Shown in pieces: positions 8,006 to 17,671 of a stretch of DNA of 64,000 bases. How positions within the stretch are numbered: position 1 is the stretch's first letter; every line of letters begins with the position of its first letter. This DNA comes from an uncultured beta proteobacterium (GTDB lineage Bacteria > Pseudomonadota > Gammaproteobacteria > Burkholderiales > SG8-39), in contig CAIOLO010000009.1 in assembly GCA_903859155.1 (NCBI GenBank), positions 22,341 to 86,340 of the forward strand. Direction: 5' to 3'. Under the pieces are notes generated by a model that saw only the letters and a program-made list of their open reading frames with translations, was not told the origin of the DNA and did not search any database. The position numbers were made by a program, and so were the translations under genes.

Positions 8006-10132
8006 ATGACAGAAGCCAACCGCGCCCGCATGCAGACGCAGATACGCCGCCTGCTGCGCCCCCGATCCGTCGCCATTGTCGGCGCCTCGACCGATCCGCG
8101 CAGCGTCGGCGCCATCCTTCTTGGCAACCTGCTGCAACTGGGCTACCCGGGTGAAATCCACCTGGTGAGCCGCAGCCGCAGCGAGATCGACGGCCGCCGC
8201 TGCGTGCCCACCATCGACGAGCTGCCCGCGGGCGTCGACGCCATCGCGCTGGTGGTACCGGAGACTGCCATGGCCGACTCGATTGCCGCCTGCGCGCGCC
8301 GGCAGGCCGGAGGGGTCATCGCGCTGGCGGCCGGCTTCGCCGAAATGGGCGAGGACGGCAGGACCAAGCAGCAGAAACTGGCCGCCGCCGCGCACGAAGG
8401 CAACATCGCATTGCTTGGCCCCAATTGCATCGGCATGGTGAACTATCGCGATCGCGTCGCGCTCACCTTCAATCAGGTCGACACCCTGTACCCCGGCGAA
8501 CGCCCCGGCGTGGCGGTGATCGCGCAAAGCGGCGCCATGACCGGCATAGTCAGCAATGCGCTGGCGGCCCAGGGCTTGTCCCTGACGCTCCTTGTCTCCA
8601 CCGGAAACGAAGCGGTCACCCGCCTGGAAGATTATTTCGAGTTCCTGATCGAGGATGCGCAGACCCAGGTCATCGTGCTGTTCGTCGAGCAGGTGCGCGA
8701 GCCGCGCCGCTTCATCGAACTGGCGGCGCGCGCGAGAGAGAAGAACAAGCCCGTGGTCATGCTGCACCCGGGCCGCACCGAACGGGCGCGCGAATCGGGC
8801 ATGTCGCACACCGGCGCGCTGGCGGGCAATTACGCCGCGATGCGCGCGCTGCTGGCGCGCGAGGCGGTGGTGCTGGTCGATTCGCTGGATGAAATGTTCG
8901 ATGTCATCCCGATGCTGGCGCGCTGGCCGGCAGGCACCGCAAAGGGCACCTCGGTGATCACCAATTCCGGGGGCATCCGCAGTTTCACACTGGATTTTTG
9001 CGACTCGCTGGGACTGGATTTCGCGCCAATCGACGCCACGACGCGCGAGACGCTGCGCTCCATGCTGCCCGCCTACGCCTCGGCCGACAATCCGCTCGAC
9101 CTGACCACGGCGGGTTTCGCGCAGCCGAACATCGCCAGCACCACCTGCGAGGTGATGCTGCGCGACCCGAATGTGGGCAGTGTCATCGTCAGCCTGATCG
9201 CCGGCGCGCCCAAGAGCCAGATCATCAAGGCCGAAGGCATGTTGCCGCTGATGACGGGCACCGATAAACCGATTGCCTTCGTGATGCTGGGGGACCGCTC
9301 GGCGCTCACCAGGGAATTCCACGACATCATGGAAAAAAGCGGCATGCCCTGGTTTCGGTCGGTCGACCGCGCCATGCGCGCCATGGCATTACTGACCCGC
9401 TATGGACGCACCTTGCAGAGCACAGAACAGACGGTGCTGAAACTCTCGCCCGGGTTGCCGCGGATCACGGGCAAGGGGACGCTCGCCGAGTACGAGGGCA
9501 AGCGCCATCTCGCCGCCGCGGGCATCCGCGTGCCCGCGGGCGACCTGGCAAAGACAAAAGCCGCTGCGGGGGCGATCGCCGCCGCGATTGGTTATCCGGT
9601 AGTCCTCAAAGCGCAGGCCGCGGCCCTCGCCCACAAGACCGACGCCGGCGGCGTGGCCCTGAACATCACCGGCCCGCAGGCGCTGGAGGATGCGTGGGAA
9701 CGCATGCACGCCGACATCGCCCGGGCACGCCCCGGCTTGAAACTCGAGGGCGTGCTGGTCGAAAAAATGTCGGCACCCGGCATCGAAATGATCCTCGGCG
9801 CGCGCCGTGATCCGGACTGGGGCGTGGTACTGATGGCCGGCCTGGGCGGGATCTGGACCGAAGCGCTCAACGACGTGCGCATCCTCGCCCCGGACCTGGA
9901 CGAAGACGCGATCATCGGCGAATTGCGCCGGCTCAAGGGGGCCGGCGTGCTCGCCGGTGCGCGCGGCGGCGCCGCGCTCGACCTTGGCGCCATCGCCAAC
10001 TGCGCGCTGATCCTCGCCGCGATGATGCGCGCCACACCGGAGTTGCAGGAAATAGACATCAATCCGCTGGTGGTGCGCCCCGAGGGCGAAGGCGTGGACG
10101 CGCTCGACGCCCTGCTGGTATTGGAGCGGTGA
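8006..10132 (+). CDS. acetate--CoA ligase-family protein (NDP-forming type, fused alpha and beta)
   Basis: 708 residues. The N-terminal CoA-binding Rossmann domain begins SVAIVGASTDPRSVGAIL. Succinyl-CoA-synthetase-like domains follow, with the active-site His expected near the SGMSHTGALAG segment. A C-terminal ATP-grasp domain (GTLAEYEGKRHLAAAGI, later EIDINPLVV) completes the fused alpha-beta order. Such proteins convert an acyl-CoA plus ADP and phosphate to acid plus ATP, or run in reverse; related proteins are acetyltransferases (Pat) or pimeloyl/feruloyl-CoA ligases. No GNAT domain is visible, so ligase is preferred. ATG 8006 is favoured because the domain starts just after it. Confidence 0.88.
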   Translation: MTEANRARMQTQIRRLLRPRSVAIVGASTDPRSVGAILLGNLLQLGYPGEIHLVSRSRSEIDGRRCVPTIDELPAGVDAIALVVPETAMADSIAACARRQAGGVIALAAGFAEMGEDGRTKQQKLAAAAHEGNIALLGPNCIGMVNYRDRVALTFNQVDTLYPGERPGVAVIAQSGAMTGIVSNALAAQGLSLTLLVSTGNEAVTRLEDYFEFLIEDAQTQVIVLFVEQVREPRRFIELAARAREKNKPVVMLHPGRTERARESGMSHTGALAGNYAAMRALLAREAVVLVDSLDEMFDVIPMLARWPAGTAKGTSVITNSGGIRSFTLDFCDSLGLDFAPIDATTRETLRSMLPAYASADNPLDLTTAGFAQPNIASTTCEVMLRDPNVGSVIVSLIAGAPKSQIIKAEGMLPLMTGTDKPIAFVMLGDRSALTREFHDIMEKSGMPWFRSVDRAMRAMALLTRYGRTLQSTEQTVLKLSPGLPRITGKGTLAEYEGKRHLAAAGIRVPAGDLAKTKAAAGAIAAAIGYPVVLKAQAAALAHKTDAGGVALNITGPQALEDAWERMHADIARARPGLKLEGVLVEKMSAPGIEMILGARRDPDWGVVLMAGLGGIWTEALNDVRILAPDLDEDAIIGELRRLKGAGVLAGARGGAALDLGAIANCALILAAMMRATPELQEIDINPLVVRPEGEGVDALDALLVLER

Positions 10133-10304
10133 CGCGACCGCTGCACGCGCAGATGGCGGCGTCGCTGCTCGGGGCCTGTGCCGCCTCGACCCGGCCGCTT
10201 GAGGCCAGCATGACCGCTTGCCGGTTCGGCGATTATGGCATCGCGCTGAGCCTGCACAAGGCCTGCGCCCGGTAAGTCCGCGGGGAACCGCGCCGGCGCG
10301 CGGC

Positions 10305-12623
10305 TCAGCCTGTCGGCGCACGGGCATTGATCGCCCGCCAGATCCGCTCCGTGGTCACCGGCAGTTCCAGGTGCTTCACACCGAAACCCGACAAGGCATC
10401 GACAATCGCGCTCACCGCCACGCACAGCGCCGGCGGCGTGCCCGATTCGCTGCCCGCGCGCATGCCCAGAGGGTGATTGCTCGCCGGCACTTCGCTGATG
10501 AACGTGTCGAACGCCGGCAGGTCGGCGGCGCGCGGGATGGCGTAGTCCATCAGGGAACCGGCCAGCATCTGCGAAGTCTCCCTGTCGTAATGGCAATGTT
10601 CCCAGAGTGCCTGGCCCAGGCCCTGCGCAATGCCGCCATGGGTCTGGCCGTCGACGATTTTCGGACTGACGGCACGGCCCACGTCGTCCACCGCCGAGTA
10701 ACGCAACAGTTCGAATGAACCGGTGTCCGGGTCGACTTCGACTTCGCAGACATGGCAGCCGTAGGGAAATGAGCCCTCCGCGAGCGTCTGGTCGGCAGCG
10801 GCGACCAAAGGTCCGCGCAGGTCCTCGGGCAGATCCCTGCTCGTCGCTGCGGCCGCGGCGGCCTGATACAGGCTGAGCGTGCGATCGGTGCCCTTGACGA
10901 TAAAGCAGCCCTGCGCGAATTCGATGTCGGCCGCAGCCGCTTCCAGGACGTGGGCGGCAATCCTGCGCCCGCGCGCCTCGATCTCCCCGCTCGCGCGCTT
11001 GATGATGATGGCGGCAAAGCGCATGGAACGGCCCGACTGCGTGCCCCCGCCCACATTGAGCACGTCGCTGTCGCCTTCCTGGATGCGCACTTCGCCCACC
11101 GGTATTCCCAGCCACTCATTAACGAGTTGTGCGAAGCTGGTTTCATGGCTCTGGCCGCAGGACTGCGTGCCGATGGCGACATCCACACGCCCCTCGGGCT
11201 GCACGGTGACGCGCGTCCATTCCCTGGGCGAGCCGCCGGTGGCTTCGATGTAGTTCGCCAGGCCGATGCCGCGCAGCTTGCCGCGGCGGCGCGATTCTTC
11301 CTTGCGCGCGGCATAGCCCGCCCAGTCGCCCATCTTCATGGCAATGTCCATGGCCGATTCATACTCGCCGCTGTCGAAGGTCTTGCCCAGCGGCGTGGCA
11401 TGGGGCAGTTCATCCGGGCGCAACAGATTCCTGCGGCGCAGCTCGATGCGGTCGACGCCCATCTGCAGCGCGGCCATGTCCATCAGCCGCTCCATCACGA
11501 ACATCACCTCCGGACGCCCGGCGCTGCGATAGGAACTGGTGGATGCGGTATTGGTGGCCACACCGACGCCCTTCACATGGGCAACCGGCACGCGATACAG
11601 GCTGGTGACCAGTTGCACGCCGTTGCCAAGGCCGACGAAATTGTAAAAGTGCGCGCCGATGTTGCTGGTATTGCGGCTGCGCATGGCCAGCAGCCGATGG
11701 TCGCGGTCGAAGGCGATCTCCGCCTGGACCGACAGATCGCGCGCATGGCAATCCGAGAGCAGGCCCTCGCCGCGCTCGGCGACCCATTTCACCGTCCGTC
11801 CGGTGCGGCGCGCGGCCCACACCACCAGCGCGTACTCCGGATAGAAGGGATTGCGCATGCCGAAATTGCCCCCGACATCGGGAGTCACCACCCTCACCCT
11901 GTCAGGGGGCACCGCGAAGATTCCCGCCAGCTCCTGGACAAAGCGCGTCACACCGCCGCTGCCGCAATGCAGTTCCAGGCGCTCGCGCTCCGCATCGTAC
12001 CGGCCCACCGCACCGCGCGGCTCCATGGTAAGGCCGGTGACACGCTGCACCCAGGTGTCGATGCCGACCACATGCGCAGCGCCGGCGAACGCGGTCTCGG
12101 TGGCCGCTGCGTCGCCGAGCTCAAGCTCGAGATAGACGTTTCCGCCCAACCCCTCCCATACTATCGCCTGCTTTTCCGCCACGGCAAACGGCGTGGCGCT
12201 CAATGCCGGCAAGGTCTCGTAATCGACCTCGATGGCTTCGGCGGCGTCGCGCGCCGCGGCCGCGGTTTCGGCAATCACCATCGCCACCGCCTCGCCGACA
12301 AAGCGCGCCTTGTCGCGCGGCAGCACAAAATGCGGGCTGTGCCTGGCGGTCCCTGCGGCAATCTGCGTGTGCGGAATCACCCCCAGCCCATCGGCCGCGG
12401 CATCCGCGCCCGTCAGCACCGCCAGCACGCCCTGCATGGCGCGCGCCCTGGCGCTATCGATGCCGGCAATCCTGGCGTGCGCGTGCGGCGAGCGCAGCAT
12501 CACCGCATGCGCGAGGCCCGGAAAATCCAGGTCGGTGGTGTAGCGGCCGCCCCCCGACAGAAAACGCAGATCCTCCTTGCGAGGAATATCCCTGCCTATG
12601 CCCTGCCCGTCCGCTGCATTCAC
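10305..12623 (-). CDS. xanthine dehydrogenase/CoxL-family molybdopterin-binding subunit
   Basis: 772 residues of the large catalytic subunit of molybdenum hydroxylases. Hallmarks are the N-terminal RKEDLRFLSGGGRYTTD and MLRSPHAHARI, the Moco-binding TPDVGGNFGMRN loop, QSCGQSHETSF, and the C-terminal active-site region ending NHPLGMRAGSESGTPPA. In this family a Glu in a G-E-G-G-type segment is catalytic; here it reads GSESGTPPA, which keeps a Glu. GTG 12623 is chosen because GAGAGGG precedes it; the upstream open frame has no similarity. No genes for the usual FAD and 2Fe-2S subunits are adjacent. Divergent from an MFS carrier. Confidence 0.88.
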   Translation of the reverse strand: MNAADGQGIGRDIPRKEDLRFLSGGGRYTTDLDFPGLAHAVMLRSPHAHARIAGIDSARARAMQGVLAVLTGADAAADGLGVIPHTQIAAGTARHSPHFVLPRDKARFVGEAVAMVIAETAAAARDAAEAIEVDYETLPALSATPFAVAEKQAIVWEGLGGNVYLELELGDAAATETAFAGAAHVVGIDTWVQRVTGLTMEPRGAVGRYDAERERLELHCGSGGVTRFVQELAGIFAVPPDRVRVVTPDVGGNFGMRNPFYPEYALVVWAARRTGRTVKWVAERGEGLLSDCHARDLSVQAEIAFDRDHRLLAMRSRNTSNIGAHFYNFVGLGNGVQLVTSLYRVPVAHVKGVGVATNTASTSSYRSAGRPEVMFVMERLMDMAALQMGVDRIELRRRNLLRPDELPHATPLGKTFDSGEYESAMDIAMKMGDWAGYAARKEESRRRGKLRGIGLANYIEATGGSPREWTRVTVQPEGRVDVAIGTQSCGQSHETSFAQLVNEWLGIPVGEVRIQEGDSDVLNVGGGTQSGRSMRFAAIIIKRASGEIEARGRRIAAHVLEAAAADIEFAQGCFIVKGTDRTLSLYQAAAAAATSRDLPEDLRGPLVAAADQTLAEGSFPYGCHVCEVEVDPDTGSFELLRYSAVDDVGRAVSPKIVDGQTHGGIAQGLGQALWEHCHYDRETSQMLAGSLMDYAIPRAADLPAFDTFISEVPASNHPLGMRAGSESGTPPALCVAVSAIVDALSGFGVKHLELPVTTERIWRAINARAPTG

Positions 12624-12737
12624 TTTGCGCCCTCTCGAATCATCAACCCGATAAAATGGCTCGAATCGGGGACGTCCCGCGGCTTTTTCGAAAAACCGCG
12701 ATGCGCCCCCGCTTTGTTTCACCGACACGGAATACCG

Positions 12738-13991
12738 ATGACTGCACCGGCCGCCCCGAATCCTACCGCGAAGCACGACGCCGCTCTCACCATTACGCTG
12801 GTGATTATCTGCCAGAGCTTCCAATCCCTGGCGGCAGGCGGGATTGCATTGTTCCTGCCGCTGATTCGCGAAGACCTGCACATGAGCTTTTCGCAGGGCG
12901 GCATGCTCTCGGCCGCAGCGACCCTCACCTACGCACTGGGACAGATTCCCGCGGGCTTTCTTGCCGATCGCTATGGCGCCAAGAAGCTGTTTTTTACCGG
13001 ATTGCTGGGCTGCCTCGCCTTGTCATTCAATCTCGCCTGGGTGCAGTCCTTCGAGGGCGCACTGCTCAACCAGTTATGCACCGGCGTGTTCCGGGCACTG
13101 CTGTTTTCTCCGGGGCTGGTGCTGATCACTTCGTGGTTTCCGCCCAATCGCAGGGCCACCGCAATGGGGCTGTTCTCCATCGGCGGCATGTCGGGCAACA
13201 TATTCCTGTCGCTGGTCGGTCCGCTTCTGGTCGAGCCGCTGGGCTGGAGGGTGTTGTTCATGATCTTCGCCATCGGCGGCATCATCGTGGCGACCCTTTA
13301 TCACGTGCTGGGCAAGGAGAAGACGCGCGTCGCGCCCAAGCAGGAAGTCAGGATGACCGATGCGTTCAGGCTGTTCCGCTTCCCGATCATGTGGATTTGC
13401 GGATCGCTGCAGTTCATCCGCTTCGGCGTGGTCACCTCCTTCAACTTCTGGCTGCCCTCGCTGCTGGTGGCCGATCGCGGCATGACGCTCACCGAAACCG
13501 GCTGGATCATGGCCATGGCGGCGGCGCTGACCGGACCTTCCAATGCCCTGGGCGGCTACGTCTCGGACCGGCTGAAAAATCCGCCGCTGGTTATCGGCGC
13601 CTCGATATTCATCCTGGGCTGCACCGCGGCGCTGCTGGTGACGGTGACCTGGACGCCGCTGATGCTGCTGATCATCGCGGTCAACGCGGTATTTCTGCAG
13701 TTTTATTTCGGACCGTTGTTTCACGTGCCGGTGGAGATCCTGGGCTCGCGCGTGACCGGCATGTCCGCCGGCGTCAGCAACCTCTACGCCAATGTCGGCG
13801 CGCTGGTTTTCGCGCTGTCGCTGGGCGTGATAAAGGACCGGTCCGGCACCTTTACCTGGGGCTTCTGGGGCATCACCGCGTTCTGCGTGGTGGGCGTGAT
13901 GCTCTCGTTCGTGCTGGCACGCATGCGCCATGCCGCACTGTCGGACACCACCTCCGACACGGCTATTTCCGCGGGTCGAGGGACGCCTTGA
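12738..13991 (+). CDS. MFS transporter
   Basis: 417 residues with about twelve predicted membrane segments. The signature loop between helices 2 and 3 is GFLADRYGAKKLFF, repeated in weaker form in the second half as GGYVSDRLKN. The start ATG 12738 matches the family start; an open frame continues far upstream on this strand but is only the reverse side of the molybdopterin gene. It probably moves an organic anion across the inner membrane. The divergent molybdenum hydroxylase gene shares the 114-base intergenic region and may act on the same compound (inference). Confidence 0.9.
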   Translation: MTAPAAPNPTAKHDAALTITLVIICQSFQSLAAGGIALFLPLIREDLHMSFSQGGMLSAAATLTYALGQIPAGFLADRYGAKKLFFTGLLGCLALSFNLAWVQSFEGALLNQLCTGVFRALLFSPGLVLITSWFPPNRRATAMGLFSIGGMSGNIFLSLVGPLLVEPLGWRVLFMIFAIGGIIVATLYHVLGKEKTRVAPKQEVRMTDAFRLFRFPIMWICGSLQFIRFGVVTSFNFWLPSLLVADRGMTLTETGWIMAMAAALTGPSNALGGYVSDRLKNPPLVIGASIFILGCTAALLVTVTWTPLMLLIIAVNAVFLQFYFGPLFHVPVEILGSRVTGMSAGVSNLYANVGALVFALSLGVIKDRSGTFTWGFWGITAFCVVGVMLSFVLARMRHAALSDTTSDTAISAGRGTP

Positions 13992-14082
13992 GCGCGGCTA
14001 GCCGATGACATCCCTTGCCATGGAATAGCGTAGAAAAATCATGCGCAGACAAACGCCATCGCCTCGTTACCGCCCGGCGACC

Positions 14083-15249
14083 TCACCCGCGAAACAGGAT
14101 TTTCTCGTCTACTTCGGCGAAAGAGCGGCGCCCCAGCATGCCCAGCACCCGGTCGATTTCGCCATTGAGAATCTGCAATGCGTGGCGCGCACCCGGCTCT
14201 CCCGCCGCGGCCACGCCATACAGCGTCGCGCGCCCGACCATGACGGCGTGCGCGCCCAGTGCCATCGCCTTCACCACATCGCCGCCGCGGCGAAAACCGC
14301 TGTCGACGATGACGGTCATTTTGCCGCCGAATTCCCTGACGAAGCCGGGCAGCACTTCCAGCGGCGACACGCAGGTCTCCAGCTGGCGACCGCCGTGGTT
14401 GCTCAGCACCACGCCATCGGCGCCCAGATCCAGCGCGCGCTGAGCGTCTTCCAATGCGAGAACTCCTTTGATCAGGAGCTTGCCCTTCCATGCGCCGCGT
14501 ATCTCGCGGATGTCGTCCCAGCGGATATCGCGCTGCACCTGGCTGGAGATGAACAGTTGCCTGCGCGCGGTGCTGCGCTGCTCCGGCGGAATGAAATCGA
14601 CCACGTTGGCGATCTGCGGCACGCCGTTCCGCAGTATCTGCGCGACCCAGTGCGGATGCAGCAATGCTTCCAGCCGGCATCGCAGGCTGAGCTTGCCCGG
14701 CGCGCTGTAGCTGCGCTTGTCCCATTCCCGGCCGCTGGAGACATTGGCGTCGGTGGTGACCACCAGTGTCTCGAAGCCCGAGGCCGCCGCGCGCGTGAGC
14801 AGGTCGCGCACGATGTCGCGATTGCGCAGGATATACAGTTGCAGCCACAGCCTGCCGCCGGCCCTGGCGACATCCTCGATGCGCGAGGTGGAAAAAGTAC
14901 TGAGTGAAAATGGAATCCCCGCCGCCGCTGCGGCACGCGCCAGCGCCACGTCCCCGCCAGGCCATGACAGCCCGTTGAATCCGGTCGGCGCGATGACGAG
15001 CGGCATGGGAATCTGCGCCCCCAGCAGCGGCACGGCCAGGCTGCGCTGGGAGGTATCCACCAGCGTATTGGGCACGAAACGCAGGGATTCGAACACCTTG
15101 CGGTTCCACCCCAGCGTCACCTCATCCTCGGCGCCGCCGAAAATGTACTGGAAGGCGAAATGCGGCAGGCGTCTGCGCGCAATGCCCTCGAGTTCCTCGA
15201 TGGTCTGGGCGCGGCGGTAGTCCGAGCCCTGATATAAGCGTCGTTTCAC
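14083..15249 (-). CDS. FMN-dependent alpha-hydroxy-acid oxidase/dehydrogenase
   Basis: 388 residues of the lactate dehydrogenase/glycolate oxidase/mandelate dehydrogenase family. The N-terminal part has LPHFAFQYIFGGAEDE, then PLVIAPTGFNGLSWPGGD. The C-terminal active-site motif is LSNHGGRQLE (conserved His/Arg), followed by the FMN phosphate loop VIVDSGFRRGGDVVKAMALGA. It oxidises an L-2-hydroxy acid to the 2-oxo acid. GTG 15249 is the only start near the family N-terminus. The next gene on the same strand is an HD-domain protein (78-base gap), so co-transcription is possible. Confidence 0.93.
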   Translation of the reverse strand: MKRRLYQGSDYRRAQTIEELEGIARRRLPHFAFQYIFGGAEDEVTLGWNRKVFESLRFVPNTLVDTSQRSLAVPLLGAQIPMPLVIAPTGFNGLSWPGGDVALARAAAAAGIPFSLSTFSTSRIEDVARAGGRLWLQLYILRNRDIVRDLLTRAAASGFETLVVTTDANVSSGREWDKRSYSAPGKLSLRCRLEALLHPHWVAQILRNGVPQIANVVDFIPPEQRSTARRQLFISSQVQRDIRWDDIREIRGAWKGKLLIKGVLALEDAQRALDLGADGVVLSNHGGRQLETCVSPLEVLPGFVREFGGKMTVIVDSGFRRGGDVVKAMALGAHAVMVGRATLYGVAAAGEPGARHALQILNGEIDRVLGMLGRRSFAEVDEKILFRG

Positions 15250-15327
15250 CGGAACCTGCGCATCATCGAATTGAGGGAAATAGGGGAGGTGCCGCCATTA
15301 TCAGACAGTTTCGATATTGGCTGCACA

Positions 15328-16092
15328 TCAAAGAGCATTGCAGGGGCGGCGCAGCGTGCGCCACATGTGCGAGGACGGGGTGTTGTCGTTACCCAGGCCT
15401 TCCTTGGGCTGCTTGAAATTGCGGCCGATGACGTCCTCGAACTGCTCCAGCGTCACCACCACGTTCGGGTCGAAAGAATACAGATCATTGACGCATATCA
15501 TGCGGCCCGACATATACCACTTGTGGTTTTTGGCGCGCTGGTAGTCTGCCTCGATGTAGGCGTCCGGCTTGTAATCCGCGCCGAACATGCGCACATACAC
15601 ATCGGGATAGCCGTAGCCGACCGATTCGTCCGGGTAGAAGCGCAGGCACTGGTGCATGCGTATCGCCCAGCTGACTTCCTCGTCCACATAGGGCTCGATC
15701 AATTGCGCGCCCCAGTAGCCGTGGTCGGAGCGGATGAAACCCACCACGGCGATGTCGTGCAGCAGACAGGCCAGCACCATCTTTTCCGGCAGGCCGTTTT
15801 TCTGCGCGAGATTGGCGCTTTGCAGCAGGTGCTGCAAGCCGCGGCTCTGGGCGAAGCGGTGCTTGAAGAAATCCATCAGCGTCGGCTTATCGGGCATCTT
15901 CGGCAGGCGCGCGTCCTCGCCCATATGCAGATGCATGCCCGGCCCGTAATTGACCGGTGGCCCCATGCTCTGCCTGCCCTCGGCAAGATGGAACAGCAGC
16001 GACTTGACGATGACGCGGCCATCGAGCGCGCGCATCTGCTCCAGCTCCAGGGCATCGGCGCGTTCCGACATGCTTTGCGGGATTGCGGACAT
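15328..16092 (-). CDS. HD-domain protein, PhnZ-like
   Basis: 254 residues. The ordered metal-ligand pattern His, His-Asp, His, His, Asp is visible: LQHLLQSANLA, ACLLHDIAVVG, SDHGYWGAQLI, IRMHQCLRFY and later VNDLYSFDP. This order and spacing resemble PhnZ/TmpB-type HD diiron oxygenases better than nucleotide phosphohydrolases, though that is judged by eye. ATG 16092 is preferred over an upstream in-frame ATG because GGAGAG precedes it. It is transcribed toward the hydroxy-acid oxidase gene. PhnZ cleaves 2-amino-1-hydroxyethylphosphonate; no other phosphonate gene is here, so the substrate is open. Confidence 0.65.
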   Translation of the reverse strand: MSAIPQSMSERADALELEQMRALDGRVIVKSLLFHLAEGRQSMGPPVNYGPGMHLHMGEDARLPKMPDKPTLMDFFKHRFAQSRGLQHLLQSANLAQKNGLPEKMVLACLLHDIAVVGFIRSDHGYWGAQLIEPYVDEEVSWAIRMHQCLRFYPDESVGYGYPDVYVRMFGADYKPDAYIEADYQRAKNHKWYMSGRMICVNDLYSFDPNVVVTLEQFEDVIGRNFKQPKEGLGNDNTPSSHMWRTLRRPCNAL

Positions 16093-16488
16093 GGATGGCT
16101 CTCCAGGAAGATTATTTCGATTGCGCGAACCGCGGCGCTGCTGCCGCATCGACAATCCCGAATTTGCAAATCGCTATGCTACGCACTCCATGACTGACAA
16201 TCAATGCAGCGCAGAATTGAATCACGGTGCGCAAACAAAGCAAAGCGCGGTGGCAGTTGCCCGGCGATCACTCCGAGCATATGAATGCTTATTAGCGCCT
16301 CGTTGCCTTAGTATTCCACGTGAAAATAGGGAGGATTGCGGTCCCCAAAATACATTTTGATGATGATGCCGTAGAAGCGGCCTATTTCAGGCATCGACGC
16401 TGATTTCCCGCAGAATAGGAAATACTTCCTCCGGTGTCTTGCCGGTCAGCCGCAGATACAAAGCGTCAGGGCAATATATAAATTACCC
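16093..16488. other. intergenic region with a possible gene tail
   Basis: 396 bases between the HD-domain gene and the downstream end of the next Bug gene. On the minus strand at about 16387-16475 a short frame reads like a protein C-terminus (LYLRLTGKTPEEVFPILRE, then ISVDA and stop). Nothing else of that gene is present. No RNA gene, repeat or clear terminator is seen. Confidence 0.3.
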
Positions 16489-17478
16489 CTATTCCGGCTC
16501 CAGCTTCGCCGCACGCGTGATCCGCTCCGATATCTCGAAACTCCTGCGCAGCTGCGCGCTGAACTGCTCCGGTGTCTGCGTATCCACCAGAAACCCCAGG
16601 TCGAGCAGTTTCTCGCTGACATCGTTCGAGTTGGCGATGCGGTTGAGGTCTTCGTAGAGGCGCTTGGTGATCGGCGCCGGCAACCCCGCCGGTCCGACAA
16701 AACCATTCCATCCCGGCGGCCGCTCGTAGCCGGGCAGCACTTCGGCGATGGTGGGTATCTCGGGCATGCGCGGGAAGCGCTTGCCCGAATTGATGGCGAG
16801 GATGCGCACCTTGCCGGCCCTGGCGTGCGGCACCATGGTGCCGATGATGCCGAATACCAGCTGCACCTGGCCGCTCAACAAGCCGTTGAGCGAATCACCG
16901 CCTGATTTGTAGGGCACATGCGTGAGCGATCCTCCGCCCAGCTGCTCCACCACCACGCCCGAGAGGTGGTGAACCGTGCCGATACCCGAACTGCCGTAAT
17001 TGACCTTGCCCGGATTGCGTTTGGCATACTCGATTGCCTCGGGCAGCGAGTTCACGCCGATGGCGGGAGTGGCCACAACGCACGCCAGCGTTTCACCCAG
17101 CACCATGATCGGCGTGAAGTCCTTGAGCGTGTCGTAGAGGACGCTTCTGGTGAGGAATTTGCGCAGCACCAGGCCGCTGGCTGCGGCAAAGCCGATGGTA
17201 TAACCGTCCGCGGCTGCACGCGCCACCATGCTCGCCCCGATTGCGCCGCCCGCGCCCGCCTGGGTTTCAACAACCACCGGCTGTCCCAGGGCCTCGCCAA
17301 GTTTCTGCGCGATCATGCGTGCCAGGGGATCGGAGCCGCCGCCCACGCCCAGCGACTGGATCATGCGTACCGGCTTTGCAGGGTAGGCCTGGGCCACCGC
17401 GGCACCCGGCGCCAGCGCCCCCGCAGACGCGACCAGTAACAGCGCCGCAGCGTGTGGAAAAAACAGGGCTATTCGCAT
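16489..17478 (-). CDS. Bug/TctC-family substrate-binding protein (tandem copy 1)
   Basis: 329 residues. The signal peptide starts at ATG 17478 (MRIALFFPHAAALLLVASA, cleavage near AVAQA), then come YPAKPVRMIQSLGVGGGSD, VVETQAGAGGAIGASMVARA and HVPYKSGGDS. In place of the usual RxVVPFxxGG this protein and its neighbour read RMIQ(S/T)LGxGGG(S/A)D, so they form one subgroup. The region just upstream (about 17480-17530) is AT-rich and is probably its promoter. Periplasmic solute receptor, ligand unknown. Confidence 0.93.
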   Translation of the reverse strand: MRIALFFPHAAALLLVASAGALAPGAAVAQAYPAKPVRMIQSLGVGGGSDPLARMIAQKLGEALGQPVVVETQAGAGGAIGASMVARAAADGYTIGFAAASGLVLRKFLTRSVLYDTLKDFTPIMVLGETLACVVATPAIGVNSLPEAIEYAKRNPGKVNYGSSGIGTVHHLSGVVVEQLGGGSLTHVPYKSGGDSLNGLLSGQVQLVFGIIGTMVPHARAGKVRILAINSGKRFPRMPEIPTIAEVLPGYERPPGWNGFVGPAGLPAPITKRLYEDLNRIANSNDVSEKLLDLGFLVDTQTPEQFSAQLRRSFEISERITRAAKLEPE

Positions 17479-17671
17479 AATTTCAAAACTTTTACTTAAA
17501 ATAATACAGTAAATACTTATCTTAGACCAAGTTTTGCATCCTGACATTAGGATTCCCATGAGTATCGGACTGTACCGGCCGCGGCAGGATCTGCCCCCTG
17601 CCGCGATCTGCAGGAGCCGGTGCAGATGGCAAGCGCCACCGGCATCCAGGCGGATGCGAATGCGGCGGCGG

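Noticed and set aside
10950..12737. Plus-strand open frame running into the MFS gene
   Set aside because: It is the reverse side of the molybdopterin-subunit gene. The protein-like part begins at ATG 12738, where the MFS family starts.
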